Below, in pieces: positions 1 to 12,428 of a stretch of DNA of 64,000 nucleotides. Positions within the stretch are counted from its first letter, which is position 1. Every line of letters starts with the position of its first letter. The notes beneath the pieces are model-generated. The model worked only from the letters and a program-made list of their open reading frames with translations, searched no databases and had not been told where the DNA came from. Source of the stretch: Cladorhizidae sp. MBARI D1340-BT2 (Eukaryota; Porifera; Demospongiae; Poecilosclerida; Cladorhizidae). The stretch lies in contig JAQNBH010000011.1 of the NCBI GenBank assembly GCA_028752905.1, forward strand, positions 31,556,017 to 31,620,016, given 5' to 3'. Position numbers and translations under genes: made by a program.

Positions 1-331
1 AAACAACAATATAGGATAACAAGAACTTGCCAAGGGAGTTTTAGCTGAGATATCAGTTTTGTTTGGGTGGGGGAGACAAGTTATATTCCACCAATTTAAA
101 TACTGGGTGAAATGAATCCATTGCGACTTATCCCAGTTTAAATAATTCAGACATGCTAAAACCACGAATGTCATTATAAACTCATGAATTAATTAAAATA
201 CTGACTCGCAGTGTTTGAATAATCACTAATATTATTAACGATTTTCATACCAAATTTACGGAATTACAATTATTCATACTGGCCTGATACATGATGATTT
301 TCCTAATTATTGACTAATCAAGTTTCTGTTC
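1..331. other. 3' flank of the antiporter gene
   Basis: AT-rich, non-coding. It should hold the 3' UTR and polyadenylation signal on the minus strand. An AATAA-like string occurs, but I cannot single out a poly(A) site. Confidence 0.4.
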
Positions 332-511
332 TCACATGCGTTTGAGGAGAGGTCTAGATGTAGGAGAGTCAGGACTGGAGGAGAACAGGATAAAGATAGC
401 GACCATGATGGCAGCCATGACGAACCAGCCCACATACCAGGGGTACCAGCCTGCACCCACAGGCAAGGCACCAAACAGCACAGACACCACTGCTATGATC
501 ATGGTGTAGAG
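332..511 (-). CDS. Antiporter terminal exon with stop codon
   Basis: 180 nt, acceptor TCTTAG, stop TGA at 334-332. It encodes LYTMIIAVVSVLFGALPVGA, a GWYPWYVGWF helix pair and a short basic tail ending RPLLKRM. GalPvG near the C-terminus is typical of the family. Confidence 0.86.
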   Translation of the reverse strand, partial: LYTMIIAVVSVLFGALPVGAGWYPWYVGWFVMAAIMVAIFILFSSSPDSPTSRPLLKRM

Positions 512-3500
512 CTAAGAAGGAGGAGAGGGAGGGAGGAGGGGGACCAATGAACAAGACAAAAACGAAAATAAAAAGAATATAGAAAGTGAAAGGGGAAAAA
601 TATACACAATTACATCTTAAGTTAGTTACTTATGAAGCAAACAAAGAAATACACCCAGTTGAAAAGGTCCAGTTCACAATGTAAACATCTGCTTTATTAT
701 TATTACTACTAAACATGCATATACTACCTTAGCAGCATTAAGCATGGCTACACACAATGCTATAAAACCTGCCCACATATTTAAAAAATCTGGCAACATG
801 CATATACATAATAAAATCAGGTTACACATGCATACATTTATTTTTTCACCACTAGATATGTGCTGAATTCCCTTTCACCATTAGATATTTGCTGGATTCC
901 CTTTCACCATTAGATATGTGCTGGATTCCCTTTCACCACTAGATATGTGCTGGATTCCCTTTCACCATTAGATACATGTATGTGCTGGATTCCCTTTCAC
1001 CATTAGATACATGTATGTGCTGGATTCCCTTTCACCATTAGATATATGCTGGATTCCCTTTCATCACTAGATATGTGCTGGATTCCCTGGATCCCCTTTC
1101 ACCACTAGATATGTGCTGGACTATAGTTGCTGCCATGGTTTCACAGAACACTTAAGCAAGACTGTTTTTATCTCTGTTTATAACACTAAACACAAATACT
1201 CATTGTTGCACAAACTGATCACAAGAAATATGAGCACAGCAATGTGCAGGAGCATATCTATTAATGCTCTTTCAATATACTTTAGCAGCTTTCTTCAACT
1301 AACACTAAAAGATAGACGCACTTTTTGGTGAAGATGGACAAGAGAATTTAAAATAAAATGACATTGAACAGGCAACAGCACACACAGTGCTAACAATCAC
1401 AAAACTCTTCAACACCATAGCATAGTTTTGACTATATCCTTCCATACTCCATAGAAAAACACTTAATATAAAGGTAACAACAATTATGTGAAATTTTACC
1501 AGGGAGTATCAACACTTTGTACGTAAGTGCTGAGCTACCTTCGCAGTCAAACTCAATTTTCCATTCCTGCTTCCTTAAAGAATAGTAGTATACCGCTCAT
1601 CAAAAAACGAGTGAAAAATCGAAGAAAAAATCTTTTTGGTTTGTGCTAGAATAGTTATTTTGTGGTTTATCTTGGATAAAGGCAGGAGCCAAGGCTTGCT
1701 TCATTGCAGTCAACAGAAACTGATTCAGGGATTTTGGATATCAACATTGTACTGGAGCAGCTCATAATATTGCACCTGCTAACCAACAGCTCAATTGGAG
1801 CAGTTCTTGACACTGCAATAGCTGACAGACTGCTCAACTGGAGTGGTTCTCAACATCGCCATAGCTGACAGAGTGCTTGACTGGAGTTGCAATCAACATT
1901 CCCACAACTAACTGACCGCTCAACCCAGAATACAATACAACATGGGTCTTGTTAGTACAACATTTGTAGTATATTAGACACACACACCATTGACGCTTTA
2001 AGGATGAGTTGGACTCTAGAGAGACCTCTAATAATGTACTGAGATTCATTCAATAATAACCCTACAAACTCTAGCTTCAGTGAAACTAAACTTGATGGAT
2101 ATACATACTTTGTAGTTGGCCTATTGCTTTTCAGACAGGTAACCATGGAGCATGCTGGTGAGAATGGTGTGCAGCATTCTGTTGGTGCAGAGATGGAAGC
2201 TTATGGATATCAAGAAGTATCTGCATGTAACAATCTTGTAGTAAATCTAGAGCTACCAATCAGGCAGAGGTCAGTAGATTTTAGTACTTTTCAAAACTTG
2301 ACAGAGTATATAACTGTACATGTAACAATAATTAAGTGCGAACTTACAGCTGCTGATTTGATGTGAGGAGCAAGACCACATTCGGTGGCAAACACAGTGA
2401 GAATACAGATACCGGCAATAGGGGAGATCACTGCAAGGGTGAGGAGGAAGGGTGGGATGTCCAAATTCAAACCATGATTGGGAAAAAGTTACAGTATGTC
2501 CTTATACAAACTTCACATTTATTCACCATACCAAATGTCGACAGAGATGGATATATCAGCAGTCAAAGCTGATAACCACCGAATAATATAATGACCATCA
2601 TAAAAACTCCAACCGATTGTATCCATGGTGATCTTCACCACTGAGTACGAATACCATTTCATGTCAAATATTTTGACCAGGGCTCAATATTTGTGGCTAT
2701 GTGTTATTGTCACCTCACAAACAAGGCTGTCTTGTACTACTGTATGCTGAAGTGGACCACAAAAACTGGTAATACGGTCAATGAAACACCAAGAAGATCA
2801 GTCCGAACTTAAACATGCCATTGGATAATTAAGGGCATAGGTTCAAACAAAAGGATGTTACACACCAGCATTTTCTAGGGCAAATATACATTCCAACAGG
2901 AATATTGCGACTACAAGACATTAAATATATATAATTATATATACATGACATTGTATTTTCTTCCTATTATTATTATTATCCATAGTCCAACTTGTCTTAA
3001 CCCTCTCACCATTGGGCTCCCGAGGGATCATATAAAATTGAAACCATACACCAAACCAAATTAGACATGCACTGGCTTCTACAGATTAACCGATTAAACG
3101 CCGTAAGCGCCATATGGCGCGAGACCTTACATCCTTCGCCACACAAAAATATATAAAATGAACCGTTACGAGCTAACAGCCCCGGTTGGGTTCTGCACAT
3201 GCCTAGTAGACTAGAGAACGTCACAAAAATGATTATTTCCGGTTGATGCATCGTGCAACAAAAATCCTGCGGTTGAACGCCATTTTTGTTGGTCGAGCTT
3301 TTTTTTTAAACTGCTCAAAGATGCTCTCCTGTGAGGACGTTATTTCTCAACTTTTAGCCGACGATTCTGGCGATTCTGGGTCAGATTCATTTGGGGAAGA
3401 AGGTGAAGACATCTATGCATACCGAGGAAACACTCTGGATCCAGTTGCTCTAAGAGAAGAGGCGCGCTTGGATGGACTTCTCGATTGTAAGTTTCTTCTA

Positions 3501-6500
3501 ACCTTAGCGCTTCATAGCGCTTCATAGCCTTTGTTTACCATAGTCAACTGAGTGTACTATTGCCAAATACTAGCTTATTCTGTTGGTATTCCAAATTCAG
3601 ACAGGATAGTTATAGAAAAAAAGTTATAGCTAAGAGTGTAGGTTGGAGTTGTTGAGTTGTTGATGTTGATTTTCATTTGAATTTGAATTTTCAAATGTTG
3701 ACCACAAACTTGATATATATATATATATCTTGTTTTTCCCACCCTCCCCACTACTTTTCCTACAGCATCAGATGATGAGAGTGGAGATGAGGCATCTATG
3801 ACTCCTTTTGTTACATTGGAGGATGAGGAAACCTTGCCTGAAGTCTCTACAGGGCGTGGGAACACGACTGGTGCTGGAGTTGTGCGAGGGAGAGGCGGGC
3901 GAGGGAGTACTGGCCGAGGGAGAGGCGGGCAAGGGAGTACTGGCCAAGGGGGAAGCAGCTAAAGTGGTAGTGGAGTCGTAAGTGTTGCTAGTGGTCCTCC
4001 AAAAGGTACTGGTAGTAGGCGGGCCAGAGGTTATAGGCGTGTGCGAGCATCTGGCACTGGTTCTGTCCGAGCATCTGGCACTGGTTCTGCCCAAGCATCT
4101 GGCACTGGTTCTAGGCTAACTGAGGTCACAGGTAAGTGGGAAATGTAGGAATGTTGATAATAATGGGAGTTTCCACACTTCCATACTTAGAATTGTACTG
4201 GTCCACTAATCACTCGGATTTGTCTGGATCATTGGTTCGTAAAGTAATGCCTAGGACTCGGTTTTTGGAGCTAATGCGTTAAGTACATGTAAATTCTATT
4301 GATGGTTTGTTGGTTACAAAGGGTAACCTGAATTATGATCGGCTTTATAAGGTAAGGAAGTTATTAGATTTGATTACTCCTAAGTTTGAGAGTGAATATA
4401 CCTTGCATCAAGAGCTTAGTATTGATGAAGCTATGATTCCCTTTCAAGGTAGGCTTGGCTTCAAACAGTATATGAAGGACAAACCAATAAAATGGGGGAT
4501 AAAAGTGTTTGTCCTTTGTGATGCTAGGAATGGGTACATTTATCGGTTGCAGATTTATACAGGTAAGAACGTGGAAGTAGCTGATAAAACTGGTTTGTGT
4601 AGTAGAGTTGTTTTAGATTTGTTAGAAGGATTAGAACATAAGAACTTCCATGTGTACATGAACAATTATTATACTACTAGTCCTAATTTACTTCAAACGC
4701 TTACAAGTAAAGGCTTTGGTGCATGTGGTACAGCTAGGTATACTAGGAGGAACTTTCCTCCAGATTTAGTAACAAAAGCTTCGATTAGAAATAGAGGTTA
4801 TTATGATTATAGGTCTAATGGTGCACTCCTGGCTTTAGTTTGGGTAGATAAACGGTCAATCTACATGATAACTAATATACATCCCGCGGAAAATAATTTA
4901 GTACCTCCTACTGTAAAAAGGCGCAAAATTGATGGTTCTAGAGAGGATCTGCCATGTCCCCCATGTTTGCCCGATTATCAGTCATTCATGAGAGGTGTGG
5001 ACAGAGCAGATCAGAGAATAGGCTACTATAATTTGGGTAGAAAGTCTAGGAGATGGTGGAAAAGGGTTTTTTCGTATTTGATAGAAGCTTGTTTATTGAA
5101 TTCATTTATTTTGTTTTCTTCTGTCCGAGCTCCAATATCAGTAAGGAAGGGTAATTATCTAGAAGCTAGGATTGTTCTAGCTAAATCTTTGATTGGTTCT
5201 TTCTCTTCTCGGCAGCGTGCAGGTCAACGTTGTAGTCAGGCAAATAGTCAGCTAGATAGCCTCAATTTAAAACTAGGTCATTTCCCACAGTGCTGTGCAA
5301 AGAAGCGCTGTGTAGTTTGCATTAAATTAGTAAAGGTTACAGGCATGAGGCAAGGTCCCAGTGTTGTTTTTGTAAGGTTCCTTTGTGTGGTGGATCAACA
5401 GGCCATGACTGTTTTCGTAAATACCATACCTTGGTGGACTATCAGTAATGTTTATGCGCCCCCTGCTCCTTTCTGTGCTTCTCTCTTGTTCCCTGCTCCT
5501 TCGTCTACTTCTCTCTTGTTCCCTGCCCCTTCGTCTACTTCTCTCGTTCCCTGTCCCTTCGTCTACTTCTCTCGTCTCTCCAGTATTCAAGTGTTATTCT
5601 TATCCTGGTATCTCATGTTTGTGTAGAATAAAAACATGGTGAAATATCATGCCTGAGACCAAGCAAGCTATACCCAAGACTGAGCAAGTTCTACTCTACC
5701 CGTGACAGCAAGACCGGAGCTCTACCCAAGACACTCCCTTACATAATTGTGTTTTATATTATGGTTTTATTCTAGTATGTGTTAGCATTTTCACTCTCTT
5801 ATAATTTGTTTTTTGTATTATTATGTGTTAGCATTTTGATGGGGAAAACAACCCACTGGCTTTGCAGCTGGTAGAGGGTTTGTAAATAGATGCTCCATCT
5901 TGTGTTGGCATTATAATGTGTGTATAATAGTGTGAAAATATGAAAATATTCACCCCCAAGAAGATGACAAGGTTTTATAATGCTGGTTAGTTCTGCCCAG
6001 TTGGTAAGGAAGGCTCGATTTTTTTACAGGAAGTAGAGCTATCATGTGGCTGAATATGACCCAAGTTTCATGGGTGGAGTCCCTGCAGAACGGAAGATAT
6101 AAAAATAATAAGTAAAATACCTCGTTAATTCATGAATAATTTGCCCGCGGCTACTAGGAATACGGCGTGCAATCGGTTAAGGGGTGGCATTGCTGTTAAT
6201 GAACATTGTGGTACAATTCAGAACACATGCTTCCCCACAAACATTAACAGGATTATGCTCTAGTTCAACACCTTCACATACTACATACTTTACATGACAA
6301 CATATAAGCTACGATTTGGTTTTAGTTATGTAATGCAATATAAACAGGACTAGATTAATTTAACCTCCGAATATTTACTAGTACCCATACAGCAGAGGTT
6401 TTGCATAACTTCAATATCACAGTGTTATTAATGCTTCTACTGTACTGCTTCGAGTACATGCATTTGATCAATGCAACAAAGATTTGGATATTGCCTACCA

Positions 6501-9500
6501 CAAACTGGACATAACAGGCCCTAACATTGCCTAACAATTCTTAGCATCCTAATGGCAGGTAGAGCATCTAGCCAAAACGTCCAGTGAGTAAATTTCAATT
6601 GATTATCGAGAAAGTCATTGCATCTGTACTATGTCAACTGAGACTTCGTTGAGAATTTAAAAACTTATTGATGAACTAACACCTTTAATACAGACTGCTA
6701 GAACTAACACCTTTAATACAGACTGCCAGAACTAACACCTTTAATAGAGACTGCCAGAACTAACACCTTTAATACAGACTGCCAGGACTAACACCTTTAA
6801 TACAGACTGCCAGTACTAACACCTTTAATACAGACTGCCAGAACTAACACCTTTAATAGAGACTGCCAGAACTAACACATTTAATACAGACTTCAGAACC
6901 AACACCTTTAATACAGACTGCCAGAACTAACACCTTTAATACAGACTGCCAGAACTAACACCTTTATTACAGACTGCCAGAAGATTTTCTTGGTTTTGTT
7001 GCTGATCTAGTTGCTGCATATGCTTCATTCTTGTTGCCTGATGGCTTCTTGATGAAGGATTGATGGTGCCCATGGATGTCCTGGAAGAACATTGATCAAT
7101 TGAGATCAACCCTCTTCGGATCAAAGTAGAAAGATGGAGACCCGGATCAAAGTAGAAAGATGGAGACCAGAAGCAAAGCACCACAACAGGATATACCAGA
7201 AGACTCCAGGTCCGTTGACTACAATAGCGTGACACATGAAGCATCCAGTTGTCAGATATGAGTCATGTGACCACACAGCTCATGCACATGCTTATCCAAC
7301 AACAACACGAAGCAGATAGAAATGCTAAAGAAAAGGAGATGCTCTGGCAACAGCTTGAAGCACAGAGAAGAGCTGAAGAAAGGGAGATGCTCAGGCAACA
7401 GCTTGAAGCACAGAGAAGAGCTGAATAAAGAGAGATGCTCAGGCAACAGCTTGAAGCACAGAGAAGAGCTGAATAAAGGGAGATGCTCAGGCAACAGCTT
7501 GAAGCACAGAGAAGAGCTGAAGAAAGGGAGATGCTCAGGCAACAGCTTGAAGCACAGAGAAGAGCTGAAGAAAGGGAGATGCTCAGGCAACAGCTTGAAG
7601 CACAGAGAAGAGCTGAATAAAGAGAGATGCTCAGGCAACAGCTTGAAGCACAGAGAAGAGCTGAATAAAGGGAGATGCTCAGGCAACAGCTTGAAGCACA
7701 GAGAAGAGCTGAAGAAAGGGAGATGCTCAGGCAACAGCTTGAAGCACAGAGAAGAGCTGAAGAAAGGGAGATGCTCAGGCAACAGCTTGAAGCACAGAGA
7801 AGAGCTGAATAAAGAGAGATGCTCAGGCAACAGCTTGAAGCACAGAGAAGAGCTGAATAAAGGGAGATGCTCAGGCAACAGCTTGAAGCACAGAGAAGAG
7901 CTGAATAAAGAGAGGTGCTCAGGCAGCAGCTTGAAGCACAGAGAAGAGCTGAATAAAGAGAGATGCTCAGGCAACAGCTTGAAGCAAAGAGAAGAGCTGA
8001 AGAAAAGAAGATGTCCAGACGCAGAGAGGACATTCATGAAAATCCTTACAGACCTTACCAAGGAGAAAGACAAACCCAAACTGCAACACCCTAAGCTCCC
8101 CACATTCAAATCCAACCAAAGCATAGATGCTGCCTTGCAAAAATTTGAGCAACATATGACACTCTACAAAGTTCCAGAGAGGCAGTGGGTCGCTCACCTG
8201 TGCCCACTTCTAGAAGGAGAAGCTTTGGCTACATTCCTGGCTACATTCCTGGCTACATTCCTGGCTATACCCATCACAGTGGCCCAGGATTACCAGCAGG
8301 TAGAGCAAAATCTGCTCCACTGGTTTGGATTGAAACCCAATGTCTACCGACAGAGATGGTTGGAAGCCTCCTTCCAACCCAAGGAGACTGGCCTGCAACT
8401 CGCCAACCAAACAGCGAAGAAGTTTGCCACAGAATGCACTTCACAGGAGGCACTCTCATCTAGATGTTCACCCGTGACCGTTTCCTCGAGTTGCTACCCA
8501 CACACACCACTATCAGCATCAGAGACACAAAAAAAACCTCGGTCAAAGAGGCAGGAGAGCTTGCGGATGACTATGTACGATAGAGAGGGCTGGACACTGC
8601 TGTCTTGCAATGAGGCAAGAAGTGGAGACAGCCTGAGTATTTCAGAAGGCCCGACAAACCTGACCACACACAAGGACCAAAGGAGCACAGAGTTGACCAA
8701 GGCTGGGCAGGAAGTTCAATCCACCCAACCCTCCACTCCAGGCAGATGAGGCTGGAATGGTGCCTAGGAAGTCTCACTGGTCATCCAAGCCAGATGACAA
8801 CAAGGGAGGGAGGTGCTACAAGTGTACTGCAAAAGGACACTACAGCTCCAACTGCCCAAACCAGAAAGTATTGCCACTCAAACCCACTGATGGCTTGGAC
8901 TACACTGTATCCAGCACCGTAGATGGGAACCAAGCCATCATCAAACTCAATAAGCTGCACAATCTCTTGTCGCAAGAACTCCACCCCAGCAGATGTTTGG
9001 ACAGGAGGCAAGACTCTACTGTCCTTGGGTGAATGGCCCACCAACAGAATTTGACATGGCCAGAGTACATATGACCATAGCAGGAGTCACCAGAGAGCTC
9101 ACATCTGCAGTCACCGACGACCTATAGGTGCAAGACGTGTTACTTGGGAGAGATGTACCATTCCTTAACCAACTGCTCAAACCTTTGGTGGACGAGAAAG
9201 CTGCACATGAGGCACTGTGTTTGCAGTGAAAACTGGTGGCAGCCAAAGCACAACAAATCATGCACGATGGAGACGATAGAGCAACTACTGAATCAGGAGC
9301 TTGCATTTCTGCTTGCATCCCGACACAACCCACACAGCAGGGGGAGGAGATAGCCACTGCCGTATCAGAGAGGTGCTTGTCACTCCATGCAGCAACACAA
9401 TTGGCATTGACAATGATTTCTTTCTCACCACGAGAAAAGGCAGAGTAGATGATCCTTTGCCAATTCGGAGGCTATTATACTTCCTATGGACATGCCTTCT

Positions 9501-12393
9501 CCTCCCTAGCAAGAAGTGTCCAGCCCTCTGCCACAGCAAACCGATCAAGCAGCACTGAGCAATGATCGAAGGAGGGATGCCTCAATCCATGGAAGCAAAC
9601 AGAGGAGGAAGACTCTTCATACTTCTGAGGATGGCCTATTGCACAGCATAGTACTGACCAGATGGGCAATGATTTGCACCAACTTGTACCAAGGCTGGCA
9701 CACACAGTCCCCATGGCAGGCCACCTGGGATTCAAAAGAATGAAGCAGAGGATTATCAGACATTTCTACTGGTCCAGTGTGCACAAGGACGTCAAGAGTG
9801 CCTGTGAGAGTTGTCCAGCGTGCCAAAAGGCAGCTCGTCAACCTCACCAACGTCGCTCCATTACAGCCTATGCCGGTGATGACACAACCAATGGATAGGG
9901 TAGCAATCGATATTGTTGGACCTTTTACACGCACCAAGTCAGGGAACAAATACCTTCTCACGATCATGGATTTTGGTAGTGGGTACCCTGATGCTGTAGC
10001 ACTCCGGAAGGTCGACACAAAGTCAGTTGCAGCAGCACTCGTGGAGATTTTTGTGTGCTGGCAGAACTCTTGACTGACCCTAGAAGCAATTTCTTGGCCA
10101 GATCCATGCAAACCTTTTACCACAAGATGGGCATTCACCACAAACACACTATCCTCTAACTAACGGCATGCTTGTGAACGTTTTCATGCCACACTGAAGC
10201 AAACGGTGAAGAAGGTGGGAAAACACGACCAAGAGTGGGACACCCTCCTACCCACCATCCTTTTTTCCTACACAGAAGTACCAAATGACACGACAGGGGT
10301 CTCCCCGTTGGAGCACCTGCTTGTACACCACGTCAGAGGCCCCCTATAAATCTTAAATGAAACATGGACGGAGTGCAACATCCAGGGCACCACCACCATG
10401 GAGTGGTTAAGTAACATCAGAGATCAACTAGTAACAGCTGGCTGTGGGAAACCAGAAATCTTCACAAGCTACTATGTAGGTCTAAACACAGATATGACCA
10501 GCAGGCAGGAGACTGGGAATTCCAAGATGGTGATAAAGTATTCGTACTTATGCCTATGGCATCAGGAAAACTCACCGCCCAATGGCAAGGCCCCTACACT
10601 ATTGTTGGCAGGGTGTGTGTCACCAGTTACTTATACAGTCGATATGTCAGATCGTAGAAGAGGAAAAGCACCATGCACATCAATATGTTGGCATCCTCCG
10701 GTTGCTGCTATACTGCAAGTAAACAATGAAGAGGAACAAACCCACAGGCTTCTCACAACCAACCAGGAAGAAGCTGTAACCCTCTTTACCAGAGAACATC
10801 TCACTGATGAGCAGACACAACAGATCAAGACCTTGGTCAACACACAGAGGGATGTGTTTACAGATATCCCTGGCCAGACCAGAGCTACATCTCACCACAT
10901 CAACACTGGCTCAGCCATACCCTTTCGCATACCCGCATACAGAGTGCCAAAGGCTTGGGAGTCAGCAGTGGCCGATGAAATCATAACTCTTCTCCAGCAG
11001 AACATTATTGAGCCATGCAGAAGCCCATGGGCATCGCCCATTGTGACAGTGGTAAAGAACGATGGCTGTTTCTGCATAGATTATAGACGACTCAATAGCA
11101 TCTCAGTGGCAGACCGGTACTTGATGCTCAGAGTGGAAGTACTTAATCGACGAAGTCGGGGCAAGCATCATACATACTCTCAGTAAAGGATACTATAAAG
11201 TGCCCGTTACTGAAGGGGACAGGGACAAAATAGCCTTTGTCTCCCCCCATGGCAAGTATCGCTTTCGAATGATGCCTTTTGGTATGAAGGGCGCTCCCGA
11301 CAAGCTTCCAACGCCTCATGGATAGTGTGGATGGCCTCCATCACCATCTGTTGCTTACTTAGATGATATAGTAGTGTTCTGTGCTACATGGGAAGAACAC
11401 CTGCCCCATTTACAGTCAGTCATCGACAGACTGAGACAGGAAGGTCTGACATTGAAATGCCAATTTGCAATGTCCACCTGCACTTTGCTGGGCCACACCG
11501 TCGGCCTTGGCCAAGTGGCACCAGCGCAAGCAAAGATCACGGCCACACAGAAGTTTCAGCAAACAAAGATGAAACATGATGTCTAAGCATTTCTTGGTCT
11601 GGCTGGGTATTACCAGCACTTTATTCCTCACTCAGTTCAGCAGCAGCAGTCTTATCCGATTTGACCAGAAATTTCGCACCAGCCCATGTGAAATGGACCG
11701 AAGATTACGAGAAATCATTCACAACATTGAAACAAGCATTGACCAGCCAGCCCGTGCTTACCTTACCAGACTACCATCAATGGTTTGTATTACAAACAGA
11801 TGTTTCTGGCAGAGGAGTAGGCGCTAAAGCCAACAGGACGCAACAAGAATGGAAAATCCCATTGCCTACTGCTCATCCAAGCACGTGAATCCCGATACTC
11901 AATTTTGGAAAAGGAGTGCCTGCTAATTGTAAAAGCTACGACATTTCCAATGGGAAGACCATTTATCATTCAAACAGACCACCGCATGCCCGCAGCTATT
12001 TAGCCTGTATGAAGACATCTAACAGTCGTCTCATGCGATGGCATTGGAAATGCAACCCTTTGACTCCACTGCACAGTACAGAGCTGGTGGAGACATAACA
12101 AGACAGACGGGATATCCCGACAAGCATGGACGCCTCACCTGGAGCCTGACACGCTCCTACCAGATGCAATACATCCATTTGCTACCCGGACTTCCAGGAT
12201 GGACCCGCAATCCCTCACCCAGCAGACTATCGTCCAAGGTCGGAGCCCGACGACTTCAACTTCACAGAAGGGGGAGGGGCTGTTAGGCGCCTCAGCCATG
12301 GCAGGCCTAATGACTAGCTAGCCAAGCTTAGCTGAAGTGCCAGCAGATGAGAATTATAAGTTGTTGGTAAACTTACCCAATCCTAAGGTGACA

Positions 12394-12428
<35 letters not shown>

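Larger units (their letters stand above)
3090..6176 (+). mobile_element. piggyBac DNA transposon, complete ends, decayed transposase
   Basis: A 3087-bp element bounded by the diagnostic target duplication TTAA (3086-3089 and 6177-6180). The terminal inverted repeats are 3090-3105 (CCGATTAAACGCCGTA) and 6161-6176, whose reverse complement differs at two of 16 positions. The internal plus-strand gene is a piggyBac transposase in three exons with several lesions (next entry). The combination of TTAA, TIRs and DDE_Tnp_1_7-type protein makes the assignment secure. It lies in an intron of the antiporter, in the opposite orientation. The element can no longer make active enzyme but its ends could still be mobilised in trans. 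Confidence 0.93.
7258..12400 (+). mobile_element. Ty3/Gypsy-type retrotransposon with IN before RT (Gmr1-like)
   Basis: Order read along the plus strand: coiled-coil gag N-terminus (7258-8010), gag core (about 8080-8460), CCHC knuckle (8814-8855), protease remnant (about 8890-9180), integrase (about 9640-10330), GPY/F module (about 10510-10690), reverse transcriptase (about 10740-11620), RNase H (about 11750-11970), polypurine tract (12266-12279) and LTR start TGTTAGG at 12281. Sequence families are Ty3/Gypsy-like but integrase lies upstream of RT, as in the Gmr1 lineage. All domains are split by frameshifts and stops; no 5' LTR was found. The continuous series from protease through IN, GPY/F and RT without an intervening LTR argues against two abutting fragments. 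Confidence 0.83.

Noticed and set aside
7252..8124. Antisense 290- and 256-codon frames across the gag repeat
   Set aside because: Mirror artefact of a 48-bp repeat that is a multiple of three.
7322..8749. 475-codon plus-strand frame with CSGNSLKHREELKK repeats
   Set aside because: The repeat part is in the wrong frame: the gag frame from 7258 gives the coiled-coil QQLEAQRRAEEREML. Only the downstream part (after about 8080) of this frame is genuine gag.
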